From Trichobilharzia szidati (lineage: Eukaryota > Platyhelminthes > Trematoda > Strigeidida > Schistosomatidae), in contig OX235273.1 in NCBI GenBank assembly GCA_944472155.2, positions 2,639,204-2,703,203 of the forward strand: DNA of 64,000 bases, written 5' to 3'. Made by a program: the position numbers and the translations under genes. Positions 1 through 12,213 of this stretch are shown here, piece by piece (position 1 is the first letter of the stretch; every line of letters begins with the position of its first letter). Under the pieces are notes generated by a model, which was given only the letters and a program-made list of their open reading frames with translations, searched no databases and was not told where the DNA came from.

Positions 1-2692
1 GCAAACCAAGCTTCGTCTCGTTTCCTGTGGTTGACTGTATTCAACTAGCGAACAACCTATATCCAGGTAAGTTTTATGTCCACGCGTGGTTGAAATGTAT
101 TTCAGGGAGAAAAGGACGTTCCCAGAAAATGGAGAGTAGAACAAAACACAAGCAAGGGTAGCAAGTAGCCAAAAGTACACTTACGGAATGTCCACGATAG
201 AGGTCTACAGAGCTCTTGGGACGATACTAATCATCATACAGCTATAATACAAACATCATGCGAAAATAAAGTGCAACACTCCTCGGCGTATTCAGTTCGA
301 AAATATATTCTCTTCATACAGGATCTGCAGGCGAAGTAATAATGTGAAATGTCTTCATTTCGTTGAAGAATTGTACGGCACTTACTTGGAAGCAAATCAA
401 ATCAGCGTGCGAGTTCACTTATAAGTCATGTGATATAACTGGACTACTAAAACAACGATAAAGTCGGATGAAATTGAGCATTTTGGTGTGAAGCAATTCC
501 AGTAGTCCAGTGATTTATGCAGGCCGGCTTATGGGTAACGTTCACTTGCATTGTACAATGGTACCATATTGGTCTTTCTACTTAAACTATGAGGTTTTGG
601 ATGAGAATATAGTTGTCGTCAGAAAAAGTGTCTCTTCAGGATGATCGAAAATTATGAATGAAAGGAGTAGGTGTTAAATTCATTAACTGCCTGGACGATT
701 TAGATATATCAGGGTTTAATGGTGGAGTACACAAGTGACAGTTCAATCATGTGCAGGAACAAAGGACTAGAAACAGTGGAACATGATGACATATAGGATG
801 ACCCATGAATCTACGTACGGCCCACTGGACCACATCTTGACAAGAAGCTGAGCATTTCTGTAGTTATACGGGGTAGAAGCACTGTTTGCTATCTCGAACT
901 AGACAACCATTATTGTTGTTTTGAAGATTAGAATCTAAACTCATGTTCAAATCTCGATTTGTCGAAAGAGCGTCTACCTAATATGGAGTTTTAGTATTGT
1001 AGAGGACTTATTTTGTTTTTAAACCTCTCTTTCGGAAAGCACTGCAGAGATCAAGTGAAGCAGAAAAACCAGTCAAACACGAAAAAGAGCTTTCATCATC
1101 CAAACGACAGAAGAATCCTTGTAAATCATGTTGTTTTTTGGCATACGCGTCCACCTGAAATCTTCCAATCACTGGAGTCTTGGTTGTTCATCTGTCTTTC
1201 AAACGCTCCACTAAAGCTTCCAGATTACTCGGAAGTTCATACCTGTGGTCCCTAAATACATATAATCCTTGATAAGCGTCTTTCCTTAAGGCCGTAAGTT
1301 AACATATATTCTTGAAACTGTCTCCCTGGAACTCCTCCAATCCCTGGAACTTCGGTATAAAACTGATTTCATGGGGATAATTTGGCTGCATAATGTGGCC
1401 CTATTCCTGTGCATTTGCATCTGTGTTGTGTCTTTGTTTCTTACTTTATAGGACTCTGGTTATTTCTTCACTTTGGTGTGTTTTCTCTCGAGAGGGGCTC
1501 ATTGTCATTATAGGAACAAATCGCTGGTGGCTTACCTGATAACCGCCCTTCGGTCGGTCACATTTGTCATTCACTGTTGGTAAATGGTGGTTTTATGATC
1601 AGTAGGCTGACTGCAGATCTTATTCCACTAGCCCATAGTTAGTCACACTCTGAAAGTACTGGTAGCAGAGTTATCCTGGATTGGTTTTTCTTCAATTGCT
1701 AAATGGAATATTGCTGTTTGATGTCTGCTGCACAATCTCACACCGCCTGCGAGCAGATGGTTGCTTGTGAGAAAACTTTATGAGATCAAGCATATCAACG
1801 TTTGCACAATATAAGCTACATACAAGTGCAATCACTTCCCCGATAACTTTCACAGCACTTACTTCGTTGAAACCAGGAATAAATCAGAACAGCAAAGTGA
1901 CCATCCAAAAGCGGAATATGTTTTGGACTCAGGATCACAAAGCGACGAGGAATACTTAGCTTGGGGTTGTGCACTAACGACCGAACGTAGAAAGACACTG
2001 AATGGTGGCCAAAGTTCAGGTCTGGCAGGATAGATGGTCACGCAACAATCACGAGAGTTATTTCTGGTTGAAGGCGATTGGAAACGAGCTCGAAGTCGTT
2101 AAAGAAACATGGCAAACTAGTTTTCTAGATGCCACTTGGCCCCAGGGTTGTGTCATCTGTGTTGTTTTCACTTGGACCGACATTCACAGTGTCAATGGAC
2201 AGCTATCTATAGAATACTCATCTGATGGTATACTGCTCACTAGTGCTGAGCGGTGGTGTATCAAAATCACCAGCGAAGATGAACATTTCAAGTCTCATGG
2301 TCGGAATCACAAGAACTTCTTTGCTCGTTCTGCATCCCTCATGTTGAGGGTTAGTAAGCGTCTCCGATCAACAACCTGATATTGTTTGCAGATATGGAAC
2401 ATTTAACTGGCTCCGGTATTTTGGTTGGTGTAAGAGGCTAATCCTGATTGCAGCCTACAGCCAGTATACACCACCACCTCCACTGTGTCTGCCCCTTCTC
2501 AGTTTTATCACCACACCATAGTTTTCGATAGCAGTGTCCCTACCTTAAGCGCGATTGATGGTAGGAGATACATTCAAACAGATCTGTGCTCAGTCACCCT
2601 CTTCTGATGCCTATTACGTTGCTGTAAAGGCATGTGGTGGCTACTTCCACTCTGCAGTTATTCTTTTCAGTGTTCGTGGAATACCTCAATAT
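1..2692. other. Unassigned region, no supportable gene
   Basis: I found no protein domain, tRNA or recognisable repeat here. The longest ATG-started frame is 125 codons at 2002-2379 (+); its product has no motif I know and no flanking splice signals that would make it an exon. A frame at about 1870-2030 (+) is acidic and serine-rich but soon hits stops. Decayed mobile DNA or intergenic sequence is the likeliest explanation. Confidence 0.4.
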
Positions 2693-3022
2693 TGTAAAGT
2701 AATCACACCTCATATAAAATAGAGACAATTTATACCATATAATCCTAGCCACCATCATTGTCTGAATGTATCGAAAACGTGAGTAACAACTGAAGGCTAT
2801 GTTTTATCGTCTCTACTTGCAGGAAGATACCTGGGAGTCAACTCTCTGGACCACGAGATACATGAACTGCAGAACCTAGACATTAACGAAGACCAGTAAA
2901 ACTATTATACTCTAAAGCAGTACTCCCGCATTTTTACAAGTAAAGTTCGTGGAATAAATTCTCTCCTTCACAGCTCGTGTTCTCCTTTCATTACCTGTGT
3001 GTCTCCTAGTTTACCTGTTACA
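2693..3022 (+). repeat. Candidate 5' LTR of a Gypsy-like retrotransposon
   Basis: The segment begins TGTAAAG and ends CTGTTACA, the usual TG...CA limits. It is followed at 3026 by TGGTGTCTGAGG, which looks like a tRNA primer-binding site just ahead of the gag-like frames. No second LTR copy was found in the window, so the left boundary is inferred only from the terminal dinucleotide and a plausible length of about 330 bp. Confidence 0.4.
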
Positions 3023-3058
3023 AAATGGTGTCTGAGGTATTCCAGACTCAGTACAACC

Positions 3059-4457
3059 ATGAAATCAGACTCATTCGAACCTCCTGAAATACTCCCCAAC
3101 CAGAAAGTCGACACACATCCCCCATCCACAGAACATATCCTCCCTGTGCGAGCTGTGGAAATCTCGTATGGAGTACCTTGTCACAGGTCTGTCCCCACAA
3201 GCCCAGTATAATCAGAACATGTTCGCACTGAGTGACGCCGCATTACGTCGTGCAGTCGTTGGGGTATTCTCCGCGTCCAAGCAGCTCAGCTACAACTGGC
3301 ACATCTTAAATGAATGCTTCGCAAAACTTCTAGAACCTCTGCGTACATGCACACTTTCCTAAGCTGTTGTCAAGAACCAGGTGAAACAGCTGTTGACTAC
3401 CTCCACCAACTTCACGAGATCGCGCCTTACGCATTTCCTACCCTTCCTAATCCAAGCTGTGATGAGGTTATTTGCACCTGCTTTGCACGAGGCCTCTTAT
3501 TGTACGAGCTCAAGTGCCAGCTACTACGCCAACCAGCCAAATCTATCTCAGAAGCTCTCGAGGTAGTCAAACGATTCGAGAGTGTGGAGCACATTCTTTC
3601 ATCAACCGCTAGTACGTCCTGTTATGCACTAGGGACCACTGGGCGAAGAACATCCGTCCCAGCTTCCCGACAACACCGCCCTAACGTTCCATCACCAGCC
3701 CAACCTACAACGCCATCTGCAATTCCTCCCAAACCAAATAGGGACCCCAGCAAATGTTATTATTATCATCGGTTCGGTCGCAGAGTGTGGAGATGTGGTC
3801 ATAATAGAAAACCTCAAAGTGTCCTAATTTGGTCAATGTTTGAAATCTTCACTATCCTTGAGGGTAAAATTCAGGGCGTAAACGTAAGTTTTCTGGCTGA
3901 CACCGGACATCGTCCTATGTTGTCCGCACAGAATTTGTTCAGCGATTGTGGGTCATCCCTAGACCTCTCACCAATCAACTACAGCTAATTATCGCCAACA
4001 GAGCCTTTATCAAGATAATGGACTCTGTCACCCTTTCTGTGACCCTACAGGGTTTCACCTGCAATCATTCGTTTGTCATGTGTGATGTTCTACGATGGGA
4101 CGTCATAATAATAATTTATATTTCGCATAAACGGGTAAGTTTACATACTGGGTGTGGATATCTCAACTGGCCAAAACGCTGTCATTGACATGGGACGTTT
4201 ACGAATCCGGCTGGATACACATAATCTCTCACTTGTGCCCTACTCCAGGTGACCACTGTGAACATCCATGCTGACCCCCACCTCAGCTTAAAAGACTGTA
4301 CCGACACAAGAGTACAGAGACGTGTTTGACGATAGCCACGAGATGGGGTGGACTAGAATTGCACAACACGAGATTAAGACAGACGATAACTTACCAAACA
4401 GGACGCCACCCCGACGGGTGTCCACTCATTACCAACAACAATTGGACACAATGATAA
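3059..4457 (+). pseudogene. Decayed gag-protease-pol start of a Gypsy-type LTR retrotransposon
   Basis: Several short plus-strand frames (3059-3211, 3168-3362, 3314-3988, 3946-4188 and about 4316-4457) together read as gag, a zinc knuckle, an aspartic protease and the segment before RT. The knuckle lies near 3755-3800, but its second Cys is Tyr and its His is Arg. The protease signature is visible as FLADTG near 3892-3909, followed by the hydrophobic strand around DVI near 4098. The last piece has the PPRRVSTHY-type segment that precedes Gypsy RTs. At least two frameshifts and a small LINE-tail insertion break it, and a LINE (A1) cuts pol off at about 4480. This is a dead copy; family assignment beyond Gypsy-like is not possible by eye. 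Confidence 0.75.
4104..4149 (-). mobile_element. About 45-bp LINE 3' tail inserted in the protease frame
   Basis: The gag-pol frame reads into the codons for DVI, is then replaced by AATAATAATTTATATTTCG and flanking bases, and resumes as GVDIS-like codons near 4148. The inserted bases match, in reverse orientation, the LINE tail that ends near 22260. This is an extremely 5'-truncated insertion. No clear target duplication was seen. Confidence 0.55.
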
Positions 4458-5372
4458 CAGAAATGTCAGGAAAGAAAGTAATTATAAATAAATAAATAAA
4501 TAAATTTATTCTCATAGTACAGTACATGAGGGACGCCAGTTTACAGGCATCATCAAATTGTCACAGAAATAGAACCATATAATTCAATCACAATTTACAG
4601 GCAGCAGCAAGATATGCTTTACATGTTCGCTGGAGATTATACATACACTTGATAAATGTTAATCCCAGTAGTATAAATTAGCCTTTTCACTTATATACAA
4701 TCATTTCTGTGCACAGTTGAAAAGATCTGCTAGATTGTCAGTGAGTGCAACACAACAGGAAATACAGGAGTATTGTCTTCGCATTAACAAAAAACCAGGT
4801 CTTTGGTGGATGGATTATAAGTGCCTGGGAAAAAAATAAAGCTTGAAGTCAATTTTCGTACATAACTCTGTTGTGTGCAGAGTCCTCAAATTATAGTTCA
4901 TGGATGTGTTATTTTGAAATCAGTGATGTGTTTATCTCATTTGATCTGCAATGTCATTGTTGGGAGTAAATATATAAGCTTTAGACTCATTAATTAATGG
5001 ATTTCTACTGCTTGTGGGTATTTTCTTAGCTTGAGGAAGGTTTATGAATTTCAGCTGTTCCAACAGGAGTTGAGAATATTAACTGCTCAGCAACATTATG
5101 GATATAAGTTCATCACATTGTCTAAGGAAAGGTGGGTTGCAGTTGGTGAGGGATATATGGTGCCCAACGAGCGTTCATCTGTCCATGTGATGTTGTGGTG
5201 AGTTATACCTTTTTCATGTTATCGGTTTATGTCCATTTTATTCCACTTATTGTGTTGGGTAGTAGTTTTACAAACGAGATTTCTTGTCTGTTTGAGGATA
5301 CGTATCTGAACCGTTAATGTTTTATCTAGAATTTCAAACATAGGCAAAAAACAACAGGTGTAGTATTTAAGC

Positions 5373-8056
5373 TTATACATTAAATGGACCTATAATTTCG
5401 GAGGCTGTCAGATAGGAACTAGAACTACTATCGTTTGCAAGCTCTTTTAGTTTTTCATTAAGCACCTTTTTGAAGGAGGCCAATGTACTTGCTTGACGCA
5501 TTTCCATTGGCAGTTTATTCCATATCTGTGCATACCTAATTCAGTAAAACTTTTGCCTGGTGGCTGTTTTACATTGTTCGATAGCTACTGTACCCTTAGT
5601 GTGTCTTAGTTTGTAGCCATTGTCATCTGAAAGTCGAGTGCCATTAGTAGAGGTAAAAACTAAGTGGTTTAGAAGCTTATAGTAAAGTGTCAAGTTTAGT
5701 CTCAGGCGTCTTAGCCATAGTGTTTCTAGTCCTAGGGTATCACATCTAGTGGAGCAGTTCGCACCACTTTCGGTTCCCAGTAATTTTAACGTGAAGTACC
5801 TCTGCACTCCCTCGACTTTCAATTTGTCCTCTAAGCGTATACTACTATACATGAATGAACAGTAATCAAATAAAGGACGCACACAAACCTTGTACAACAG
5901 AATTCTAGACTCATTTCTGTAGAAGTTCCTGAGTAGAAAGCCGATAAGTCTGCGTGACTTTTACACTTGTTTGGAGATATGTTCAGAAAATGATAAGTTA
6001 TGTGAACATTTCAGCCCTAGGTCCAGTACAGATTCCAGTCGTTGAAGTACATGGCCTTGAATTGTCAGGTCAATTTCTAAATTGCTGCAACCTATGCAGA
6101 GCCAGTCACATTTTTCGACATTAAATTGGAGTTGCCAGGTGTCACACCATCTATCCATTTTTTCTAATTCTTGCTGTATGGCGTTTACTGTTATTCCAAG
6201 ATCTGTGTTCTTGCATTTATACGTCACTTTTAAGTCATCTGCATAAAGTATTGGTTTGCCTACACTAAAGCATTCACAGATACTGTTTATACATATTATG
6301 AATAAGAGTGGGCCTAATACACTTCTCTGGATCACACCACTACTTACTGGTTTAGGCCTTGAGATTATCGAGCCAACTTTCGTTGTCTGACTTCGGCCAC
6401 ACAGAAATGACTTTATCCAGCTCAGGAGAGGATCACATATCCCTAGTGAGCATAACCTGCTGACTAGCAGATTATGGGGAACTCTGTCGAAGGCCTTTGT
6501 TATATCGAAATATAGTACAATTACTAGTTCTCTGTTGTCCCTACTTCGTGTAACTTCATTGAAAAAGTCTATGTGACAGGTCACACATGATCTTTTTTTA
6601 AGAAATCCGTGTTGTGATGGATTGATAAGTTCATGTTCTAGTAAGTTGTCTGACACTTGGTCTTTAACCACTTTCTCCATTATTCGGGATATTACCAGTG
6701 TTATATTGATAGGTCGATAGTTGCACACACTGGTTTTGGCCCCTGCTTTGTGCTTAGGTAATATGTATGTGGTTTTCCACACTTCGGGATAAGTTCCAGT
6801 TTCCAACGAGAGAGTAAATATTCTAAGTAACAAGACTACCATTTCCGTGCTACCATTTTTGTACATGACAGATGGTATGTCATCTGTTCCAGTACTACCA
6901 TTAGACTTCAAAGTCTTAATCGCTGAGTCTATATTTTGTATATTAAAGTCTATTTCGCCTAATTTGTGGTTACTTTTGCAGGTCATTTGGAAATTTTGGG
7001 TCGGGTGCACTCTGGCGTCTTTGTAAAACCACTCATTGAGGAGTTCACTTATAACCTGGGGATCATTGTATATTATACCCTTATGTTCCAAGCTGCTTAC
7101 AGTATTGTCTTTACTGCTTTTTAGACGTTTCTGCAATATCCTACAAAGTTCCTGAGTTTTGGAGTTACCCACAAGCGCTTTATTTTCTTCAAGTTGTGAC
7201 ATCATTTTGTGTTTACCTTCAAGCCGTTTAAGAGTTTCATGTATTTGGTTTAACGCATTAAATTCCTTAAATACATGGTATTTCCTTTTCAATTTCTTTA
7301 GTTTTAGTCGCGTTTTGCGGTCTATAAATGGAGTTGGTGTCTTTAGAGCAGATTTTAGGGGCGCGATTGCGTCTCTTGCTGAGCCAATTGTTTTGTAGAA
7401 AATATCAAGTGATACTTCTAAGTTATTGTTGATGAAGTATTCTTCCCAGTCAGAACTTCTCAACAGATCTGATAGGAATTCCCAATCGGCATTCTTATAG
7501 TCCCTATACTGATAGTGCACCGGGGAATTTTTAGGTGTGTGTTTAGTTGTTACTCGGAGGGGTAGCGTGCAGTACAATATGTTGTGATCACTGTTATCAA
7601 GTTTATTTCCTACCTCTTTCGAGATGGGCTCTATTTCATGACAGAGGATTAAGTCAAGAGTATTTTTGTTTCTTGTTGGGAGGCGTACGCACTGCTTCCA
7701 TCCGCCTACGTCTATAGCTTGTAGTAGCTCGTCATGGATTCTAGGTCCTGTACAGGTATCCCAGTTTACTCCAGGTAAGTTGAAATCGCCACAGACTACT
7801 TTGTAGTCAAAGTCCAGCGTAGCTGCATGCTCTAGTATTTCTCCAATAGCTATATCAGTCATTTGAGGGCTATTAGGGGGTCTGTATATACATCCCACGA
7901 GAATTTTATTTTCGTTTGTGTGGATGCTTATCCACTTAGATTCAGGGAGTTTGTCAGCAGTTGGGTTATTGAATGTATTCGAGTTAGTGGATTTAGAGGC
8001 ATATATTAAGCAGCCGCCTCCTCTTTTGTCAACTCTATCGTTCCCATAGATGTCGT
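5373..8056 (-). pseudogene. LINE A1 endonuclease-reverse transcriptase, inactivated
   Basis: The frame encodes an APE-type endonuclease followed by reverse transcriptase. EN signs are GDFNLPGVNWD (near 7755-7790) and SDHNI (near 7580), with the N-terminal part continuing beyond the solo LTR. RT signs are YFDITKAFD (motif A), a motif B region reading SSGVIQRSVLGPLL where related copies have QGS, and the catalytic YADD near 6235-6245. The frame is open from about 8056 to 5961; a stop separates QV from KSRRL (about 5958-5960), and a second stop lies near 5538. The end codes SEIIGPFNV then TAA at 5373-5375, like copy A2. Expected product: a cytoplasmic/nuclear RNP protein that nicks DNA and reverse transcribes its own RNA. 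The stops and the Gly-to-Arg change make it dead. Confidence 0.85.
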
Positions 8057-8058
8057 AG

Positions 8059-8322
8059 TGTAACAACAGAAGACAAGGGCCAGGCAACAGAACGTTTATT
8101 ATGGAAAATCAACACGTATTTATAGATTTTGATGTACATTATTGGAGGTTAATGTTACTAGAAAATACAGTCTGTTGATTGGTTGTTTTCTCACAGAAAG
8201 TTAACCTTGCATCTCTTGTGGCTGTGTCAGTTCACCTATATGTTAACTGTATCCGCCTGTTCATCTTGACCTTTGACCTCAATTACTGTCAACCAATTTG
8301 CTAGTAGACAGCTCTCACCACA
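8059..8322. mobile_element. Solo LTR (TGTAACAAC...CACCACA) with 4-bp target duplication
   Basis: A 264-bp element with TG...CA ends, flanked by GTAG on both sides (8055-8058 and 8323-8326). It closely resembles two other copies at 47314-47657 and 50606-50909. Removing it and one GTAG rejoins the LINE A1 endonuclease codons as ...DNY-DIYGN..., which proves both limits. No internal retroelement sequence is left, as expected after LTR-LTR recombination. Confidence 0.8.
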
Positions 8323-8326
8323 GTAG

Positions 8327-9072
8327 TTGTCTATTACTAGCTTTGATTCAGGTATATCAGTAGTAAGTCAGGTTTCAGTCACCATTATTAGTGTTGGCCG
8401 TTCTATGTATGCCAGGCAGCGAAGCGATGTTATTTTATTAAGGAGAGATCTAGCATTCAGAAGCATAATCGTTAGTAAACCAGAGTTATTGGGGGAGAGG
8501 TTAACATGGTTACTTGTTACTATCCCTACGTTATGTTTGGAGGGGCTCTGAGGTGAGACAGAGTCAGTGTGTGTACTATTTCCTGGATGAATTGTGCAGC
8601 GAGTGGGGCTATTGTTTGCTGCATCCGAAAATAATCCTGTTGCATGTTTTGACTTTTAGCATCCATAGGTGGGTATCTGCGTTCATTTACTGGTGATATA
8701 TAGTTTGCTTGACCTAGGTACCCTGTGTTAAGATTACCTTGGTAGTTGTACCTCATTAGTCTTTCATAGTCGTATGCATATTGGCTCACATCATGTGTGA
8801 ATGAAGTTATTGAGAGGGTCAAGTGTCGATCTATACTCATTATCTTGATGGGGTTTAACATAGATAGTGTGAGAGTTTGGACGAGAATATTCATTAATAT
8901 GGTGCCTATATGGGTCCTGTTTAGTGCTCCGTATATCCTGAGGATCCATTCTACGTTGCATTCCCAGGTTATATGCGTTGTTAGGCATATTACCCCTAGT
9001 TCGGGAAGGGGTATTCTTACTCACATGATGGATTACTGTGTGAATAATCTTTTTTACCACTTCCCAGTGTTC
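8327..9072 (-). pseudogene. LINE A1 N-terminal coding region and start of endonuclease
   Basis: On the minus strand, 8560-8327 continues the endonuclease: it reads LLNARSLLNK, then VTET and a TGA where related LINEs have Trp, then IPESKLVIDNY, and meets the solo LTR. Further upstream, two overlapping frames (8526-8894 and 8791-9072) encode a hydrophilic Asn/Gln/Tyr/Arg-rich segment with no domain I recognise, probably the ORF1-like or leader part of this LINE. A frameshift near 8800-8890 separates them. The region ends where a SINE is inserted. Confidence 0.6.
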
Positions 9073-9290
9073 ATTATTATTATTACTTTTATTTATTATA
9101 GCTTGATTCCACACCGTATTTTTGGTACAAGTATGGAATTTTCAGCATGTGATATCGGTAGCCCAATTTTGCAGGCCAACCATAGATATCGGGTGTGCGC
9201 CGGCAGGGGATCGAACCCCGGACCATGTGCATGGTCGGCGAGAGTCCTAACCTCTGTGCTCATCCCATGCTAAGGGCCACTCTGCGTCGG
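9073..9290 (-). mobile_element. tRNA-headed SINE, type 2 (LINE C-like 3' end)
   Basis: In minus orientation the element has a tRNA-like head with a B-box (GGGTTCGATCCCC at about 9206-9218), a body, and a 3' end ending in GGAATCAAGCTATAATAAAT followed by AAT repeats. The 3' end resembles the LINE C tails (GGAATAAAGC then ATT repeats). A close relative lies at 58220-58420. The head has no intact cloverleaf, so it is not a functional tRNA gene. The 5' limit is approximate. Confidence 0.65.
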
Positions 9291-9379
9291 ACAAAAGCCT
9301 CTGCATTTCAGCATAGTCCGCTTGTAACACAGGGCTACCAAAAAATTCCACCTTACAACATTTTGCGAAATTGCTTTGG

Positions 9380-10442
9380 TTTGCTCTTTTAATTTTGTTT
9401 TAATTTATCAATAATGTGTCCTAATCGTATTGTATATAATCGCGCATTTTTAAAATCATTACAACCTACGGCGTTGTGTCATCCACAAAAATTGAGAAAA
9501 AAGCATCACTGTGGATGGCAGCGTGCACTGAAACGTACACAAATTAATCAAATGACTGTTCCTGAACTTCCAAGCACTAATCGTAGATCCCTATCGAACA
9601 AAATGGATTATCTTCAATCCCTAATGTATTCTAATGTTTATCGAAATACTGACATTTTAGCAATACAAGAGACTTGGCTGCACCAGCATTATGATGATAA
9701 TCCAGTTTCAATAAATGGATATAAAGTTTTTCGCCAAGATAGAAAAAGTTCTAAGAAAAAATGTGGAGGAGGGGTAGCTACTTTTATAAACACAAGTTGG
9801 TCTACATCAAATCACGTTTGCTTCAATTATTCTAATGACAATATAGACTGCATAACCGTCAGGTGTCGCCCAAAACATTTAAGTAAGTATTCTTATATAT
9901 ACATAACAAATATTTACATAACACCCAATTGTAGCCTTTCAAATATATATAGTTATGTTTGCAGATGAATTTACTGAATTCGCTGCTCCTACATTCGGAA
10001 ACTCGTTGTCTATAGTCTGTAGTGATTTTATTTCATGTGATCACAGCTTTCTTACTTCACTTGGTCATGAGAATCTAGTCAAGTTTAATACACGTCTGGA
10101 CAAATCACTAGACTTGGTTTTCATAAACGACAGTGGTGTATATGAAACCCGAAGGAGAGCTCCTTTGCTAAACTCTGACCACTGCATTATTCGTATTTTG
10201 CTGAAAGTGTACGGCAAGTTACAACAAAAATTGTTCAGTCATTTAACAAAGAAGATACATGAACGTTCATAATCCCATGACAACATTCTAGCACTAAGAA
10301 GCATGTTGTATGATACCAACTGGGAACTATTTACTGACGATAAGTTGGATGCTACTGTCTCTAATATAACCGATTATCTGAAGTTTTGTTTGGATATTTG
10401 CTGTGCATACGAAACACTGTTTTCGAGATTTGACAGAATCTC
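9380..10442 (+). pseudogene. LINE C 5' half: endonuclease domain, decayed
   Basis: Frame 9414-9968 begins with basic sequence (KKHHCGWQRALK) and runs into an APE-type endonuclease with IQETWLHQHYDD, GYKVFRQDR and CGGGVATFI. A shifted frame, 9955-10272, completes the domain with LDLVFINDSGV and LNSDHCII, the usual end of the fold. After a stop the EN-RT linker can be read to about 10440. There the sequence changes abruptly to family A2, so A2 probably landed in, or recombined with, this copy. The same family recurs in minus orientation at 61290-62402 and 43447-44345. Confidence 0.75.
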
Positions 10443-10445
10443 ATG

Positions 10446-12213
10446 AATCCTGCAAAAACGACTAAACAAGGGTAAAGAAAATAATGTTGGCCACTTGGAG
10501 CATGGAGGTATAATTTATGATGATCCCCAGATTATTTGTGAACTCCTAAACCAATGGTTCTCCAATAACACCAAAGCGCATCCGTCTCCAATCCTCGATA
10601 TAACCTGCAAAAATAACTACCAGTTAGGTGAAATCAACTTTAATATGCAAAATATAGCATCAGCGGTAAAGACACTAAAAGCTAACGGTAGTTGTGGGAT
10701 AGATGATATACCATCTATCATTTATAAAAACGGTGGCTCGGATATGATAGTACTATTACTTAGAATATTCACCCTCTCACTAGTGACTGGGACCTACCCT
10801 GAAACTTGGAAAAACACGTATATACTACCTAAGCATAAAGGAGGGGCCAAAACTAGTGCATGTAATTATAGGCCTATCAATATAACACCTGTCATATCAA
10901 GGATCATGGAGAAAGTAATCAAAGACCAAATGTCAGACTACTTTCTAAAACACAAACTCATCAACCAGTCACAACACGGGTTCCTTAAGAAAAGATCTCG
11001 CGTCACTTGCCATATAGACTTTTTCAACGAAGTCACCTATAGCAGAGATAGGAGAGAACTAGTAATTATCCTCTATTTCGATATCAGGAAAGCCTTCGAC
11101 AGAGTCCCACATAGTCTGTTAGTCAGCAGGCTATGCTCACTAGGGATACGCAACCCCCTCCACAACTGGATAAAATCATTTCTCAGTGACAGAAATCAGA
11201 CAACAAAAATTGGCTCGATGACCTCCAGGCCTAGGCCGATTAGCAGTGGTGTCATCCAGGGGAGTGTATTGGGACCCCTTCTTTTCATTATATACATAAA
11301 CAGTATATGTGAGTGCTTTAGTATAGGCAAGCCAATACTGTATGCAGATGACTTAAAGGTGACATATACCTGCACAAACACAGATATTGGTACAACTATG
11401 AACTCCATACATGAAGAACTAACAAAAATGGATATATGGTGTGACACCTGGAGATTTGAGTTTAATGTCAAAAAGTGTGGCTGGCTCTGCATAGGCTGTC
11501 CCAACCTAGAACTCGACCAAGCAATTCAGGGCTACAAAATCCCTAGACTCAAATCTGTGCTAGACCTAGGACTGACATATTCACACAATCTATCATTTTC
11601 TGAACATATCTCGAAACAAGTATCGAAATCACGCAGGCTTATTGGTTTCCTACTCAGAAACTTCTACAGAAGTGAATCCAGAATACTACTGTACAAGGTT
11701 TGTGTGCGCCCACTCCTAGACTATTGTTCATTCATATTTAGTAGTATACGCATAGAAGACAAACTAAAAGTAGAAGGAGTACAGAGGTACTTCACGCTGA
11801 AAGCAATCGGAACCGAAAACGGCACAAACTACTCTACCAGATGTGAAATTCTAGGACTAGAAACATTATGGTTAAGACGACTGCGACTAAATCTGGTACT
11901 CTTCTATAAACTACTTAACCACATAGTGTATACCCCTACTAATTGTACTCGGTTTTCAGAAGACACTGGATATAACCTTAGACACACTCAAGGTACGGTG
12001 GCTATAGAACAATGTAAAACAGCCACCAGGCAAAAATTCTTCATGATTAGGTATGCCCAAATATGGAACAAACTACCTGAGGAAATGCGACTAGCAAGCT
12101 CACTAGTGTCCTTTGAAAAAGCTCTTAATGACACACTAAGTGGGTTTGTAAGTGAAACCAGTGCTAATTCCCATGTAAGAGCTTCAGAAATTATAGGCCC
12201 ATTTAATGTATGA
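10446..12213 (+). CDS. LINE A2 reverse transcriptase, long open frame lacking EN
   Basis: The frame is open throughout; its first ATG at 10495 gives 572 residues. From that Met, motif A YFDIRKAFD is at about 194-202, motif B GVIQGSVLGP at 252-261 and catalytic YADD at 283-286. A basic thumb/connection region follows, ending SEIIGPFNV. Compared with full CR1/jockey ORF2 proteins it lacks the whole endonuclease, so alone it could not start target-primed reverse transcription in the usual way. All three catalytic Asp positions are kept, which is unusual in this window. No promoter is evident. It is probably a young 5'-truncated insertion rather than a domesticated gene. Confidence 0.8.

Larger units (their letters stand above)
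4481..9072 (-). mobile_element. CR1/jockey-type LINE, family A copy 1 (A1)
   Basis: A minus-strand non-LTR retrotransposon. The 3' end is an AAAT-type simple tail at 4481-4505, followed by a long 3' UTR (4506-5372) that shares blocks with the tails at 13.1-13.6 and 20.2-21.0 kb. Upstream come the EN-RT frame (5373-8056), a solo LTR inserted inside the endonuclease codons (8059-8322), the rest of the EN N-terminus and an upstream coding region up to the SINE at 9073. It lies in the Gypsy-like pol remnant, so it is younger than that element. In-frame stops show it is inactive. Confidence 0.8.

Noticed and set aside
2002..2379. ATG-started 125-codon frame
   Set aside because: No motif, no splice or promoter context, and a length expected by chance in this much sequence.
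7159..7398. 79-codon plus-strand frame inside LINE A1
   Set aside because: Antisense shadow of the EN-RT linker.
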